Origin: Cephalotus follicularis
Lineage: Eukaryota > Streptophyta > Magnoliopsida > Oxalidales > Cephalotaceae
Direction of reading: 5' to 3'
Length of the DNA: 64,000 nt
Assembly (NCBI GenBank): GCA_001972305.1
Contig: BDDD01002853.1
Span: 67,781 to 131,780 of the forward strand
Shown here one piece after another: positions 33,945 through 46,655 of this stretch. The notes beneath the pieces were generated by a model. That model ran no database searches and had not been told where the DNA came from. It worked only from the letters and a program-made list of their open reading frames with translations. A program made the position numbers and the translations under genes. Each line of letters starts with the position of its first letter. Within the stretch, counting starts at the first letter, position 1.

Positions 33945-36900
33945 TTTTGCTTCTCAACTGTTTAATCCAACAGTCGAGGATCTGAATAGACATCTCCTCG
34001 AAACTCATATTCGTCCTTAACTCCAACGGTTCCCATTGTAACACATGAGAAGGGTCAGGATGATACTTCCTCAGCATTGAGATATGGAATGCATTATGTA
34101 CATCTGCTAGGCTAGGTGGTAAGGCAAGTCGATAAGCTACAGCATCCACTCTCTCAAGGATCTCAAAAGGTCCTATCAATCGAAGGGCTAGCTTTCCTCT
34201 CTTTTCAAACCTCATAATTCCTTCAGTCGGAAAGACTTTAAGGAATACGTGATCACCCACGACAAACTCCAACTCTCGTTTGTGGTGGTCTGCATAGCTT
34301 TTCTGTCTGCTTTGTTTTCTGTCAAAATTCTTTCTCTAATAACTTTTTCCTTCTCAGTTGTTCTTGCACAAGCTTAGGTCCCACAAGACTCTGTTCACCA
34401 ACTTCAAACCAACAAATTGGGGTTCTACATTTCCGTCCATAGAGACCCTTGAAAGGTGCCATCCCAAAACTGGCATGATAACTGTTATTGAACGAGAACT
34501 CTACTAATGGTAAGTGGTCATCCCAACTGCCACCCCAATCTAAAACACATGCTCGTAGCATGTCTTCTAGAGTCTGAATAGTCCTCTTGGACTGATCATC
34601 AGTCTAGGGATGAAAAGCTATGCTGAAATTTAGCTGGGTACCAAAAGCTTCTTGTAGTTTCCTCCAAAACTGTGATGTTAATCGGGGGTCTCTGTCGGAC
34701 ACCACATTAATTGGTACTCCATGGATCCTGACAATTTCTGCAATGTACAGGTTTGCTAACCGTGTGAGGGAATCAGTCATCTTGATCGTGAGAAAATGGG
34801 CTGATTTGGTAAAGCGATCACCAATCACCCATATAGCATCACAATTATTCTTCGTTCTAGGCAGTCCCGTCACAAAATCCATTATAATGTGTTCCCATTT
34901 CCACTGTGCCACAGGCAAAGGTTGCAGAAATCATGCCGGTCTCTGATGTTCTGCCTTAACTTGCTGACATGTTAGGCAGGAAGTGACACACTCAGCTATT
35001 TCTCTTTTTATATTGTCCCACCAATAATTTAGCTTTAAGTCTCGGTACATCTTGGTAATCCCCGAATGTACGGAGAAATTGGAGCGATGAGCTTGTGACA
35101 ATAGTTCATCCTTAAGCTCTTTGTCATTTGGAACACAAATTATGCAATGATATTGGATCAATCCATCACTCCAAATTGAGAAATTGGGTTTCAATCCTCC
35201 ATGCTCGCTCAAAGCTAATTTTAGAAATTCTCCATCTTTACTTTCGGCATCTCTAATTCTGTCCATTAAGAACTTACATGCCTGGATATGAGCAATCATT
35301 AGGCAAGCTAATAGACAACTCAGATCGTCAGCAACTACATTAACTTTGCCTAAATGGTACTGTATTTCACAGTTATAATCATTGAGCAACTCCATCCATC
35401 TTCTTTGTCTCATATTCATGACTTTCTGAGAGAATAGATATTTCAAACTCTTATGATCGTTATATACCTCAAACTTCATACGATATAGATAGTGCCTCCA
35501 TTTTCGCAACGCAAAGACTATCGGTGCCAACTCAAGGTCATGATTTGGATAATTCGCTTCGTGAGGCTTTAGCTTTCTCGAGGTGTATGCGATCACTTTT
35601 CCATTTTGCATCAGGACACATCCCAAGCCATTACCTGACCCATCACGAAATATCACAAAACCTTCACTGCATTTTGGCAAGGCCAAGATTGTCGCTAAAA
35701 TCAAACGGTGCTTCAACTCTTGGAAACTTCGTTCACAATTTTCATCCCATATAAAAGCTGCCTTCTTCTGCGTCAATCGAGTCAGAGGTATAGCTATTTG
35801 TGAAAAACCTTCCACAAAGCGACAGTAATATCCTGCCAATCCCAGAAAGCTTCAGACTTTCGTCACATTCCTTGGTCATTTCCAGTCTTTTACTGCTTCG
35901 ATTTTTGAAGGATCTACTTACAATCTGGCACTGGATATGACATGACCAAGGAAAGTTACCTCTGACAACCAGAATTCACATTTGCTAAACTTGGCATATA
36001 ATTGATGGTCTCTCAAGATTTGCAAAGCCAAGTGCAAATGTTTCCATGCTCTTCCATGGACTTGGAATATATCAGGATATCGTCAATAAAGACTACTATA
36101 AATTGGTCAAGATATGAACTAAATATCTTATTCATCAAATTAATGAACACGGCAGGGGCATTAGTCACCCCGAATGGCATTACCACAAATTCATAATGTC
36201 CATATCGTGATCAGAATGCTGTCTTGCGGATGTCCTCCGCCTTAACTCTGAGTTGATGATATCCTGATCTTAGATCCAACTTAGAGGATACTGAAGATCC
36301 ATTCAGTTGATCGAATAGATCATCGATGTGCGGGAGCGGATACTTGTTCCTGACAGTGACCTTATTAAGCTACCGGTAATCAATACACATTCGTAACGAT
36401 CCATCTTTCTTCTTGACAAATAGGACTGGTGCTCCACACGGAGACACGCTTGGTCTAATGAAACCTTTATCGAGTAACTCCTGTAATTGTACTTTCAATT
36501 CCTTTAGGAGGGGCCATCCTATAAGGAGCTCTTGATATAGGTGATGTCCCTGGTAAGAGGTCAATGGTAAACGCCACCTTTTTCTCAGGAGGTAAGGATG
36601 TCAATTCTTCCTGAAACACATCTGGTTATTCACAAACAACTGGAACATCTTCTAACTTAGGCACCCATCTACCGTCATCGATAACATGTGCTAGATAAGC
36701 ATCACAACCCTATCTCAAGAGTCTGTTAGCATGAATAGTAGATATTATGGAAGCTAACTGATGGTCTAATGTCCCAACGAATTGGAACGAAGACTGGCCT
36801 ATCATATGGAAGGTTACAAACTTCCTGTTACAATCCATACATGCATAGTGTGCCGATACCCAATTCATTCCAAGGATTACATCAAGATCACCCATCAGCA

Positions 36901-38599
36901 ATACTATGAGATCTGCAGGAAGAATGTGACCAAAAATCTCAATGGCACAAGATTTACACACCCGTTCAAAGGTAACAGACTCTCCTACTGGCGTGCTGAC
37001 CTCTATTACAAAGGGTAAAGGATATGGCTCCACATCCATATGATGTATGAAATGAGATGCAATATATGAATGAGACGAGTTGGGTCTATAAGAGTCGGTG
37101 ACATAAGCTGAGATATATATATTGTACCTCCAATCACTGAAGCTGATCCTGCTACGACCCTCTAATCCATGGTATATACTATGCCCTACACCGTAGGTGC
37201 TGATCCCATTGGCTGCTTGCCTCGGTCTCCTCGTGAACTGGTGCTAGGAGGACCTTGCTGGAAACTTCCACGCGATTAGGTCAAACCTTGCCCTGTCTGG
37301 TGCCCTGGTCTAATCTTGTTATGGGGAAATTCAGTAGCCATATGGTCCATGGCTCCACAGTTCATGCACTTACCGTTCTTCCACCAACAGTCGTCAAAGT
37401 CATGGTTAGTGCGGCCATAATGCACACATGGTTCAATAAAATCATGATCGCTATCACCAGTAGGTCTAGAAAAACCTCCTTGTGATGTCGTCCTTCTTTG
37501 TTTCCTCCTTCATGAATCACAACCTGTCTCCTCTGCTGAGAACCACGAGATTACCTCCCAAATTTTGAGGGTCCTGCTGGGCTACCGATACTACGGGGAG
37601 ATTCACCCTGCCTCAGGCTGCTATGATATCCGGACTTTTAGGATTTATTACTACTTCCAGAACTTCTTCCTGAATATTCATCGGAGGGAGCAGGTCTCCG
37701 ACTACCTGTTTGGATTCCCAAATTCTAGAACTGTTGAGCTAGAGCTTCAACCTCTCGATCCCTATTAGCTAGATCAAAGAAGGATCTCAAATGCAAGGGC
37801 ACTAGCTTCTCCCTAATTTCTAGACGAAGTCTGATAAGAAACTTCTTAGCTTTCCTTGATTCAGTGTTAACCATATACAGAGCTATCCTCGATAATTTGA
37901 TAAACTTGGCCTCATATTGGGCTACTGACATATCTCCTTGGGTTAGGCCTAGGAATTCGGCCTCTCTCTTATCGACTTCAACTTCGAGATAGAATCTTTC
38001 ATTAAATTCTGTTTTAAATGTTTCCCAAGAATATGCCATCCCAGAGGATTCCCAAGAAGATTCAATCATCTTCCACCAATGCTCCGCTTCACCCTGTAAC
38101 ATATACGTTGCAAAAATAACTTTCTGTGAATCTGAGCATCCCAAAACTCAAAAAATCTTCTTTAGATGCATTAGCCATCTCTCAGCTGAAATGCCATCAG
38201 GATCCCCTGTAAAAACTAGAGAGTTCAACTTCAAGAATCTGATTAAAGTGTCCTCCGTCGTAAAGGCTGATCAACTGATCTTCTCGCTGCTTCAGCCCGT
38301 CTAGCTGGCCTCACCACTGAAGTCTATTCTAGGGCTTCTGTTGCACTCCTACCTGGTCGTGCAACTAGTGGTTGTTCTACTTCAGCCGCATGCTATTGCA
38401 TGAACTCACTCCTCTGATTTAACATAGCACATATTCTCCTCATAAAACCTCTACGTTCCTCTCGAGCAGGAGCAACAGCTTCTGCTTCTTGAGCCACATT
38501 TACTTCTTCTTGTTCCTCTGTATCTCTATTCGCTCCGGTACGTCTACTTGATGGCCTTGCTCTCGCTCCTCGTGCAGTTCTACTTTGACGTCCTTCCAT
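33945..38599 (-). pseudogene. CHR1 gag-pol, decayed and cut at the chromodomain
   Basis: Minus-strand start at 38597-38599 (MEGRQSRTARGARARPS). Gag capsid core at 37725-38144 (EAEHWWKMIE, GDMSVAQYEAKFIKLS). Knuckle near 37335-37375 reads CMNCGAMDHMATEF, its last Cys lost. Protease at 36710-37080 lacks an intact D-S-G. RT at 35840-36564 ([19 protein letters not shown], then stop, LRSGYHQL-, [14 protein letters not shown]). RNase H at 35100-35780 (TDHK replaced by [22 protein letters not shown]). Integrase at 33945-35100 with IMDFVTGLP, VSDRDPRLTSQFW and [19 protein letters not shown] motif at about 34160 (LRLIGPFEILERV). The chromodomain starts (SIQILDCWIKQL) and breaks at CHR3. Many stops make it non-functional. 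Confidence 0.87.
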
Positions 38600-38707
38600 A
38601 CTTCTGATTGCATAAAAGGAATGGGTAAATATCCACATATAATATCCGCAATCAAATCTTGACTCCACTTGCCAAGGGTCCTATCCTGGCATATCCAGCA
38701 TAGTACG

Positions 38708-38719
38708 ACTCTGATACAA
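38708..38719 (-). other. CHR1 primer-binding site, degenerate
   Basis: Minus strand TTGTATCAGAGT against TGGTATCAGAGC, next to the LTR end at 38725. Confidence 0.6.
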
Positions 38720-39294
38720 AAAACTGTCATACCCAGAACTGTGGGATGGGCCCCATGGCCAGACACGTGGCATACCATACAATCAATTATCAATCCATAA
38801 ATCTAACCATCATAAAAATTTAAAGCTTAAATTCATAATCTTATATCCGGATATAAATTCCAAATGAAACATGTGGATAAGCCCAAAACATACAATAATG
38901 TCTCAAGGAATCTCTACCACAAGCGGCAGGCATATAAATACATAATCCTTACTTGCTATACTGGTCTTTAGAACAGCACTACCGAGGAGAAGGACTTGCA
39001 CTGTTCTTCTATCTTTCAGATTGCTGTGACGCTTCACCTGGCCCTGAACCTGGCCCATTACAATGAATGGGTAAGCAACCCATAGGTTGTGTAGGCTACT
39101 ACATGCAGAGACACACCAACAGAGGAGATACAATATAACCAGGGAAGATGCGTGCATGCCATATCATAATTATAATTCATATTCATGTATACAATCAGAC
39201 GCATATCATTTCCTCAGACAACTCTACTCAATAGGGCAGACTTTACAATCTGAACATATATAAGGCAGAGGAGTTGGTCTGGCTACTATGTAAG

Positions 39295-39575
39295 GTTCAC
39301 CCTTAGGTTCACCTAAGTTAGTCTAATTTCTATATGAGGTTCACCTTTAGATTCACCTGCCCTAAGGAATTCACCTGTCATGCGGAGTTCACCCTTAGGT
39401 TCACCTGCTCTGGCAGAATTCATCCTTAGGATCACCTTTTCAGCGGGATTCATCAAAGGTTCACCTACCATGCGGAATTCACGCTTAGGCTCACCTGTTC
39501 TGGTGGAATTCACCCCTTTTGGGCTCACCTGCTAAGGGACAGTCACTATACAGAATTCACTACTTAAGTTCACCT
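39295..39575. repeat. AGGTTCACCT-type array in CHR1 LTR
   Basis: More than ten GGTTCACC / GGAATTCACC units about 20-28 bp apart, many followed by TGCTCTGGC or TGCGGAATTC. The same motif, in the same orientation relative to the LTR, forms an array in SOLO-B at 46420-46655. Confidence 0.78.
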
Positions 39576-39744
39576 TCTATAAGACTCCGTTATATATATA
39601 TATATCAAGCGGAGAAGGTGGTCTGCTCGGTGCTCTTTAGGGGCTATAAAATTGGTCATTTGTTTCTCTATGCCTTGAAGGAATGGTCTACTCAGGATGC
39701 ATGGGCTAGTGTGATCAACGATCGTGTGGACTAATCTGCTCGGC

Positions 39745-39949
39745 ATGCGTGGACTAGCCATGCTCGGTGACCTCATGAGTTGGTCTGCTCTGCACGCATG
39801 AGCTAGTGAGCTAGGAAGGCACATGGTCTGGCATGCCAGGAAGACGCATGGTCTGGCATGCTCGGGAGACACATGGTCTGGCATGCTCAGAGGACGCACG
39901 GTCTGGCATGCTCGGAAGACGCACAGTCTGGCATGCTCAGAAGACGCAC
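39745..39949. repeat. 24-bp array GTCTGGCATGCTCGGGAGAC, left part
   Basis: About seven units spaced 22-24 bp. The unit has inverted GTCT/AGAC ends. The array is cut at CGCAC by SOLO-B and continues at 47199-47330. Confidence 0.85.
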
Positions 39950-40250
39950 TGTAAGGGCCCTAAATGTTATTAAGAATTATTATTGGGCTTTGTAATAATT
40001 TTCCCACCTTTTGGGCTGGGCCCGAATTTTATGATGTATTTATTTGGCCCTTAATGGAGCATAATTTGTGAACTTGGGCTAAAGGAATTATGTTATTCTC
40101 CTTGGGCCGGATTTAATGTTATAATTGGAATTTTGGGCTTGTATGCGGAAAGCTTAATTTGGTCCAAGTGGAGGAGGATGGCCCAAGCCCAGCAATGGCC
40201 TTTCACCCATTGGTTTGGTCTAAGAAGTTCTAGACTCTTCCAATGGCTAT

Positions 40251-40260
40251 TATAAAAAGG
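40251..40260 (+). promoter_or_regulatory. TATA box, SOLO-B
   Basis: TATAAAAAGG, 302 bp after the LTR start; the same TATAAAAAGG with TTCTAGA upstream is found in SOLO-F at 62202. Confidence 0.65.
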
Positions 40261-40999
40261 GAAGTGGGACCTAGGAGACACACTTTTCAGCCATTTGCTT
40301 TACAATTCGTTCCAGAGAATTCGGGAGAGAAAGAGAGAATGGGAGTGTGGACAAGAGGGGCATTGTCCATAGAGCCCCCATGTCCTCCACACCCCATTTG
40401 TATAAATTCCCCTTCCCTGGGAGTAAGGCGGTGTGTAAGGAGGAAGAAATTGGCAAGCAAGAAGTGTAGCAGTCCCCAGCTTTAAGGAAAGCCAGGATTT
40501 ACGAGGAGAGGAGGAAACAATCTCCGTTTTCAACCTTTACCCAGGTAGGTTACTCCATGTTCGAGTGCCTACCAGCATATGTGTATGCTTGTGTGTCTGC
40601 TATGCATGTTTTATTCCTGTTTGTTGCTTGGTTGGTTGTGTTTCATTGTCTGTGTAGATGTGTTATCGTTATTGATGTTTGTAGTAGAGTTAAAAAGTCT
40701 AGAATGAATGTGTATTCGTCACTGGCATTGCAGCCGTGCACAAACAGTATGCCACATACATTGGCACCATTAGCCATGATGGAACCTGGGCTCTCCTGAC
40801 CATGCGTCCGAGCATGGCGATGCGCTGAGCTCCTTGCCGGTGGATGCCTGAGTTCCTTCATTTCCAGCATACGCCAAGTATGCATTCAAAGTGTGCTATT
40901 TACGATCCCTGTATAGCATGCCAGACCTGCGTTGAGCTCCACTGCCAACGCCAGGGGTGCCGGGAACCAGGTATGCTCCTGGACAATGCCAGAGGAGAA

Positions 41000-41110
41000 G
41001 GGGGCACCAAGGAGACGATGCCCAGGGTGACATGCCCGAGGAGACGATGCCCGGGGTGACATGCATGAAGAGACGATGCCCGAGGTGACATGTGCCCGAG
41101 GAGTTGTGAT
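41000..41110. repeat. GAGACGATGCCC / GTGACATGC array in SOLO-B
   Basis: Three to four 30-bp units (GAGACGATGCCCGGGGTGAC then ATGC). It continues across the COP2 insertion as GGTGACGACGCC units at 45920-46030. Confidence 0.7.
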
Positions 41111-41159
41111 GCCAGGGCAGACGTGCCCGAGCTCCTCTGTCAATGCCTAGGGATCCATG

Positions 41160-43620
41160 TGTTGGAATCGGACAAACTGAGTCCAATGTCATTGATGGAC
41201 TTAGGTGTGTAGGGTGTAGAATAAAACTTTAAACATACAATCATGTAGCGGAAGAATACCCAATAAAACATAAACCAATCCATAATGACACGTCCACAGA
41301 TCACATGGATCACCACAACATCTACTGAATTGAATTGGTGTCACCATTGCAAACAATGGTGACACACAAGCATGGAATAAAGAAGAAGGACCAAGAATTA
41401 TACCAGTAGGTGTAGGCTCCTTCGTTCTTTGCCGCTACAAGCTTGAGTAGATTCCCTTTGATCTTTTCCAAGCCTCGGGAACAGCAAGCAATCCTTCCAG
41501 CAAAACCAAAGTGCTAGAACTCACTCTCTCTCTCTCACTTAGCTTAGAAAAGGTGTATTGATTTTGACCAATGAAGTCAATAATCAATCCACCGTAGATA
41601 AGACTTGCTTGGTGTATATAAAATGAAGGAACACGCACTTGCAGAGAAGAATTCGAGGTCAATTGCCCAACAAAAAATGTCTCAACCTTATTTTTCCATT
41701 TTCTGCAGAAATGCTTATAACTAGCCTACAATTCTCTCTCCCAATCTCCCATTCACTTAGGATCATGGCCTTCACTCCCTGCGAGTCCGAAGCCATGATT
41801 CCAACGTTTCTAAAAAGTGTAGAATCAAAATAAACCGGCTAAGGATGTGAGAGAAGTAGTGCCCACGAAGTGAGGTCGTGCACAGGTTGCACGTTCTGCT
41901 CAAAGACGTCGACGCCTTCCGAAGGACGTCGACGCCTATGTAACATGGCACTAAAACACATCGATACTTTCTAAAAGACATCAACGTCTTTACCAGAGAA
42001 AGGCATCGACGTCTTTATAAAAGACATCGACGCCTTTTGGCCAGTCAAGCATAAAGAGTCTAACTCTTTTAGTGATCTCGTGTATCCTTAGAATATTGGT
42101 TGAGTAAGATCAAACATATGTGTTTCCACAAAATGTAAAATCCACACAACCGATATTTAACACCAAGACTTAATATGTCCAACATATTAAAGATCTAATC
42201 ATTATAAGGCAGGGACCCTTTAAAATCTTGGTTAAAACGAGAGGTGTTCATAAATTACCAAAATACTCCTCGGGTCCGGTTTAGCCATTCTAAATGATCC
42301 CAGATCATTTAAATGCTCTCGGAATAATATCTAATATTATCCATATAGAAAAATTAATCTAATTAATTTTCCCATAATTTATTACACACCTCATTAACCC
42401 TAGATTTTCTAAGTCGTCGGTTCGCATGCACTATAATCCCTTGTCATACTTGGCCCCGATTGAGGTCTAGGGTAAGGATATGTGTCAACCATAACACTTG
42501 GTCTTTAGTGCTTATGGTCCCTCCCACTATTCTAATCGTATCTCATACCCCCATATGGAACTCGAGAAGTCTAACTTCCTAGTGGGGATTGGAATCCATT
42601 GCAATCATATTATAGCCTCGGCTAGGGCATGACAAACTATAATATATCCAATGGGTAGGCTTTCTTGCCAATTTGTATCCAATACAAGATCTAATCATAG
42701 TATTTGGCCTTACGATTCAATATGGCCTCAGCTAGGGCATGACAAACCATTAGAATGTTGATAAGTCCAGTACCCACAATTTTCATTGGAATGCACTAGT
42801 TTTAACACCCACACGTAGGCGTGTCCAAGTGCTAAAACATAGCCACCCTTTGCGGTGCCCAACACCGACGTTGACATAATATCCCCAAGTCATCAGCCTC
42901 AGCTAGGGCATGACAAACCAACAACCCGGGAACACTACTCAACGAAAATTGTGGAAGGCCACGGGGAACCACTCCATGGGTTCCTCGGTTGAGACTTATT
43001 ATTGTAGTGAGGGAATTTGCGGTCTCTTGTTTTAATTACCAAGCCATTAATTAATTCATTGGTTATATTAGCCAATTCCAATTAATTACGGCTTATCATG
43101 CAAGACGATTATCTTATGCACCTTGGACATATTTCTAAAATGTGTCAATGGATTGGCCAGGACAAAAATTAGTAATGACTTGAGCCCAAAGTCACTACTA
43201 GGTCTTCCTAGGTGTAATGATTTAAATCTATTTATTACAACATTAACCATGCATACATGGCCTTCAAAAGTCTTGTACTTCATTTCTCCTTTCCTCCATC
43301 TCTCCTTGCAAGATCTTCTTTTAAAAAAGGAACAATACATTTTTGAAAAGATATTTACATTTAAAAATTACAAGGAGAAATTACAAAAACAAGGGAAAAA
43401 TAAATGGTGCACGCAGGCACCTTATTACAGACCTTTAAAGATAATAAATAAATTAAATCCATCCACACAAAGAAAACCATAAACTAGGTCAAAGTCCTTT
43501 TCGGGCCATCCATTGTGCATAAGATCTATATTATATCTAATATAATAAAACCACAAATAAAACAAATGCCGTAAATGATAACCAATTACACAATTTAATT
43601 CAATGATTGTAAATTGACCA
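41160..43620 (-). repeat. COP2 3' LTR (about 2.46 kb)
   Basis: 41160-42158 matches 44259-45259 at high identity, including the array and a minus-strand TATATACACC TATA-like box (41613-41622). 42163-43620 has no counterpart in the 5' LTR; it contains three dispersed copies of GCTAGGGCATGACAAACC-type sequence (42612, 42730, 42901). The U3 boundary is set by the polypurine-like tract and is less certain. Confidence 0.6.
41893..42035. repeat. GACGTCGACGCC / GACATCGACGTC array, COP2 3' LTR
   Basis: Six units of AAAGACRTCGACGYCTTT type. The perfect form GACGTCGACGTC is a 12-bp palindrome with a GTCGAC core. The array is about 280-420 bp upstream of the predicted minus-strand TATA-like box. Confidence 0.83.
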
Positions 43621-43716
43621 AACTCCCACTAAATCAAGCAATGATTTTTAATTTTCCAATTGCCAAAATGTATAAAATCCAATTTATCAAAAACCAGTTT
43701 TTTTTTTTTTTTATAA

Positions 43717-43965
43717 AAGACGTCGATGCCTTACAAAAGGCATCGACGTGTTTTCTGGAAAAACATGAACAAGGCGTCGATGCAAAAACATAGCATCAAT
43801 GCGTTTCACAAGAACAGTTGGAAAAAGGCGTCGACGTCCACCAAGAACATCGACGCGTTTCACAAAAGATGATCCAGACATCGACGTCTATCAAGAACGT
43901 CGATGTCTAGCCTGGGAATTTGAACATGACATCGACGTCTTACCAAAGACGTCGACGTCTATAGC
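43717..43965. repeat. GACGTCGACGTC-type array, COP2 internal region
   Basis: About eleven units including AAGACGTCGACGTCTAT and GGCGTCGACGTC, separated by unrelated A-rich spacers. It is the densest array of this motif in the window and lies between the primer site and the polypurine tract. Confidence 0.85.
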
Positions 43966-44245
43966 CCCCTGGTCATTTTCTGCATTTCGAAAAATACTGA
44001 AATAAATGGTTTAGACTATGGAATACCATTCTGGCATTCCAAAATGCACTATGCATGTTCCAAACTTAATTCTAAACACATTTAAACAACATTCCCAGCA
44101 TAAAAACTCAATGAAATCCAATTTCATGCAATTTTTATTAAGGCACTTAGAAAATTTCGTTTGATCACAAAACACATCCATTGATTAAACTATTAATCAG
44201 TACATCATCTAAGGCATACATATTCAATTAAGGATGATGTGGGTC

Positions 44246-44257
44246 GCTCTGATACCA
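44246..44257 (-). other. COP2 primer-binding site (tRNA-iMet type)
   Basis: Minus strand TGGTATCAGAGC one base after the LTR end ATTCCAACA. Confidence 0.9.
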
Positions 44258-44258
44258 C

Positions 44259-45908
44259 TGTTGGAATCAGACAAACCGAGTCCAATGTCATTGATGGACT
44301 TAGGTGTGTAGGGTGTAGAATAAAACTTTAAACATACAATCATGCAGCGAAAGAACACCCAATAAAACATAAACCAATCCGTAATGACACGTCCACAGAT
44401 CACATGGATCACCACAGCATCTACTGAATTGAATTGGTGTCACCATTACAAACAATGGTGACACACAAGCATGGCATAAAGAAGAAGGACCAAGAATTAT
44501 ACCAGTGGGTGTAGGCTCCTTCGTTCTTTGTCGTTACAAGCTTTAGTAGATTCCCTTTGATCTTTTCTAAGCCTCAGGAACAGCAAGCAATCCTTCCAAC
44601 AAAACCAAAGTGCTAGAACTCACTCTCTCTCTCTCTCACTTAGCTTAGAAAAGGTGTATTGATTTTGACCAATGAAGTCAACAATCAATCCACCCTAGAT
44701 AAGCCTTGCTTGGTGTATATCAAATGAAGGAACACGCACTTGCAGAGAAGAATTCGAGGTCAATTGCCCAGCAAAAAATGTCTCAACCTTATTTTTCCAT
44801 TTTCTGCAGAAATGCTTATAACTAACCTACAATTCTCTCTCCCAATCTCCCATTCACTTAGGATCATGGCCTTCACTCCCTGGGAGTCCGAAGCCATGAT
44901 TCCCACGTTTCTCAAACGTGTAGAATCAGAAGAAACCGGCTAAGGATGTGAGAGAAGTAGTTCCCATGAAGTGAGGTCGTGCACAGGTTGCACGTTCTGC
45001 TCAAAGACGTCGACGCCTTCCAAAGGACGTCGATGCCTATCCAATGTGGCACTAAAACACATCGATGCTTTCTAAAAGACATCGACGTCTTTATCAGAGA
45101 AAGGTATCGACGTCTTTATAAAAGACATCGACGCCTTTTGGCCAGTCAAGCATAAAGAGTCTAGCTCTTTTAGTGATCTCGTGTATCCTTAGAATATTGG
45201 TTGAGTAAGATCAAACATATGTGTTTCCACAAAATGTAAAATCCACACAACCGATATTTTATATTCGTATAGATTCGATCATACCCAAAGACCACCCGAT
45301 TGCCAGCCCTGCGCAAGGACTGGGTAAGGTGGAGATCAAAGCATAACCGTCTCTATACAATATAGAGTAGTCGATCAGGTCTAAGAATCAGACGAGTTTA
45401 AGAACTCGCTAAGTGATCATTACTTATACATAACCGCAACTAATAGGAGTCACTACTGACACGAGAATAGTGACTCTCCGAACGGTGTCTCCTATGCGGG
45501 TCCTGTTCAGTGTACACGCTCCCAGCACGTACCCCGTATTTGCCCTAGTGTCCAACACAGATGGTAGTGAGAGAATCCATCCCCGGATTCCATGAGCAGG
45601 CAACATACGCACAAGTCTATTCGGTTCACTAATGCCCACAAAGTGAACCTATGACTTGGAACAAGTTTGACATAAGGAATAAGGTAACCAGTCTCACAGC
45701 CTCCATGCCAGGAATCCAATTTTATGTCAGGGCATCACTAGTATAAGTAGGTAATAATTAAACTACTTCAATTATGTGATAAAATACAAGTGATATAGCC
45801 ATAACAAATTTAGCACGCATCATATATATAAGAATAAGATTGTTCTATTCATGGTAAGATATAATGTAACAACCCATCTGATGGCTTGTCGGGTCACTAT
45901 ATCTAACA
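44259..45908 (-). repeat. COP2 5' LTR (1650 bp)
   Basis: Minus strand TGTTAGATATAGTGACC to GATTCCAACA. A GACGTCGACG array lies at 45001-45138. U3 (45264-45908) has a TTAGACCTGATCGAC and GGTTCACTTTGTGGGC type sequence that resembles COP1 at 48660-48950. Confidence 0.72.
45001..45138. repeat. GACGTCGACGCC array, COP2 5' LTR
   Basis: The same array as at 41893-42035 with a few point changes, mostly C/T. Confidence 0.83.
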
Positions 45909-46419
45909 CCATGTGCCTGAGGTGGTGACGCCAGAGGAGTCATTCCAGGATGCCATGCCAAGAATGTCATGAGCCCAAGGTGACAACGCCTGGGAGGACA
46001 GGCGCCGAGGTGACGACGCCAGGGGTAACATATGCTATGTGCCAACGCCAGAGGAGCCGTCCATGGCTCTTCCCTACCATGCTCGCGTTATGATCCTCCT
46101 CTACCTTCGTTGAGCATGAGATGGCACTAAGTTCTCCCTTTCCATGAGCCAAGTATACATACTATGCATACATTGTCCCCTGGAGTTGTCCCCTATATGC
46201 TCTTACGTGGAAAGGAAATGGAATATGAGTATGTATATGTCCCCTGGCATGACCTCCCTGCATGCGTCACGAAGAAGGAAGTTGGATAAGTATAAGCATG
46301 TGTCCCCGAGCAGGTAATTATGTGATGAATATAGCCTTACATGCACTCTTTTATACCCATGACATATTAAAAGAAAGAAATGGAATTAGGAAAGGAATTA
46401 TATAGATGGTCACAGGCAG

Positions 46420-46655
46420 GTGACCCCAACAGGGGAGAATTCCGCTGAACAGGTGACACCAAGGGGTGAACTCCACAAGGCAGGTGATCTCGGGTGAATC
46501 CGCCAATGGTGAACCTAAAGGTGAATTCCGCTAGAGCTGGTGATCCAAAGGGTGAACCGCTAGAGCAGGTGAGCAAAGGGTGAATTCCGCTCGGCAGGTG
46601 AACCTAGAGGAGAATTCTGTGGGCAGGTGAGCCTAAAGGTGAACCTTGTACACTG
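46420..46655. repeat. AGGTGAACC-type array in SOLO-B
   Basis: About twelve AGGTGA or GGTGAACC units interleaved with GAATTCCGC, the sense-strand equivalent of the GGTTCACC array in the CHR1 LTR. Confidence 0.78.

Larger units (their letters stand above)
41160..45908 (-). mobile_element. COP2: non-autonomous LTR element with unequal LTRs, TSD CCATG
   Basis: Plus-strand ends are TGTTGGAATCGG (41160) and TATATCTAACA (45908), with CCATG at 41155-41159 and 45909-45913. On the minus strand: 5' LTR 45908-44259, primer site 44257-44246, an internal region of about 640 bp with no gag or pol, a polypurine-like GATTTAGTGGGAGTT (43635-43621), then the 3' LTR down to 41160. The two LTRs share about 1.0 kb (R-U5 side) and differ completely in U3. 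Confidence 0.78.

Noticed and set aside
41160..42162. COP2 as an element ending at 42162 / 45263 with 1.0-kb LTRs
   Set aside because: The flanks then give no TSD (CCATG against TTCGT), whereas 45908 as the end gives an exact CCATG pair.
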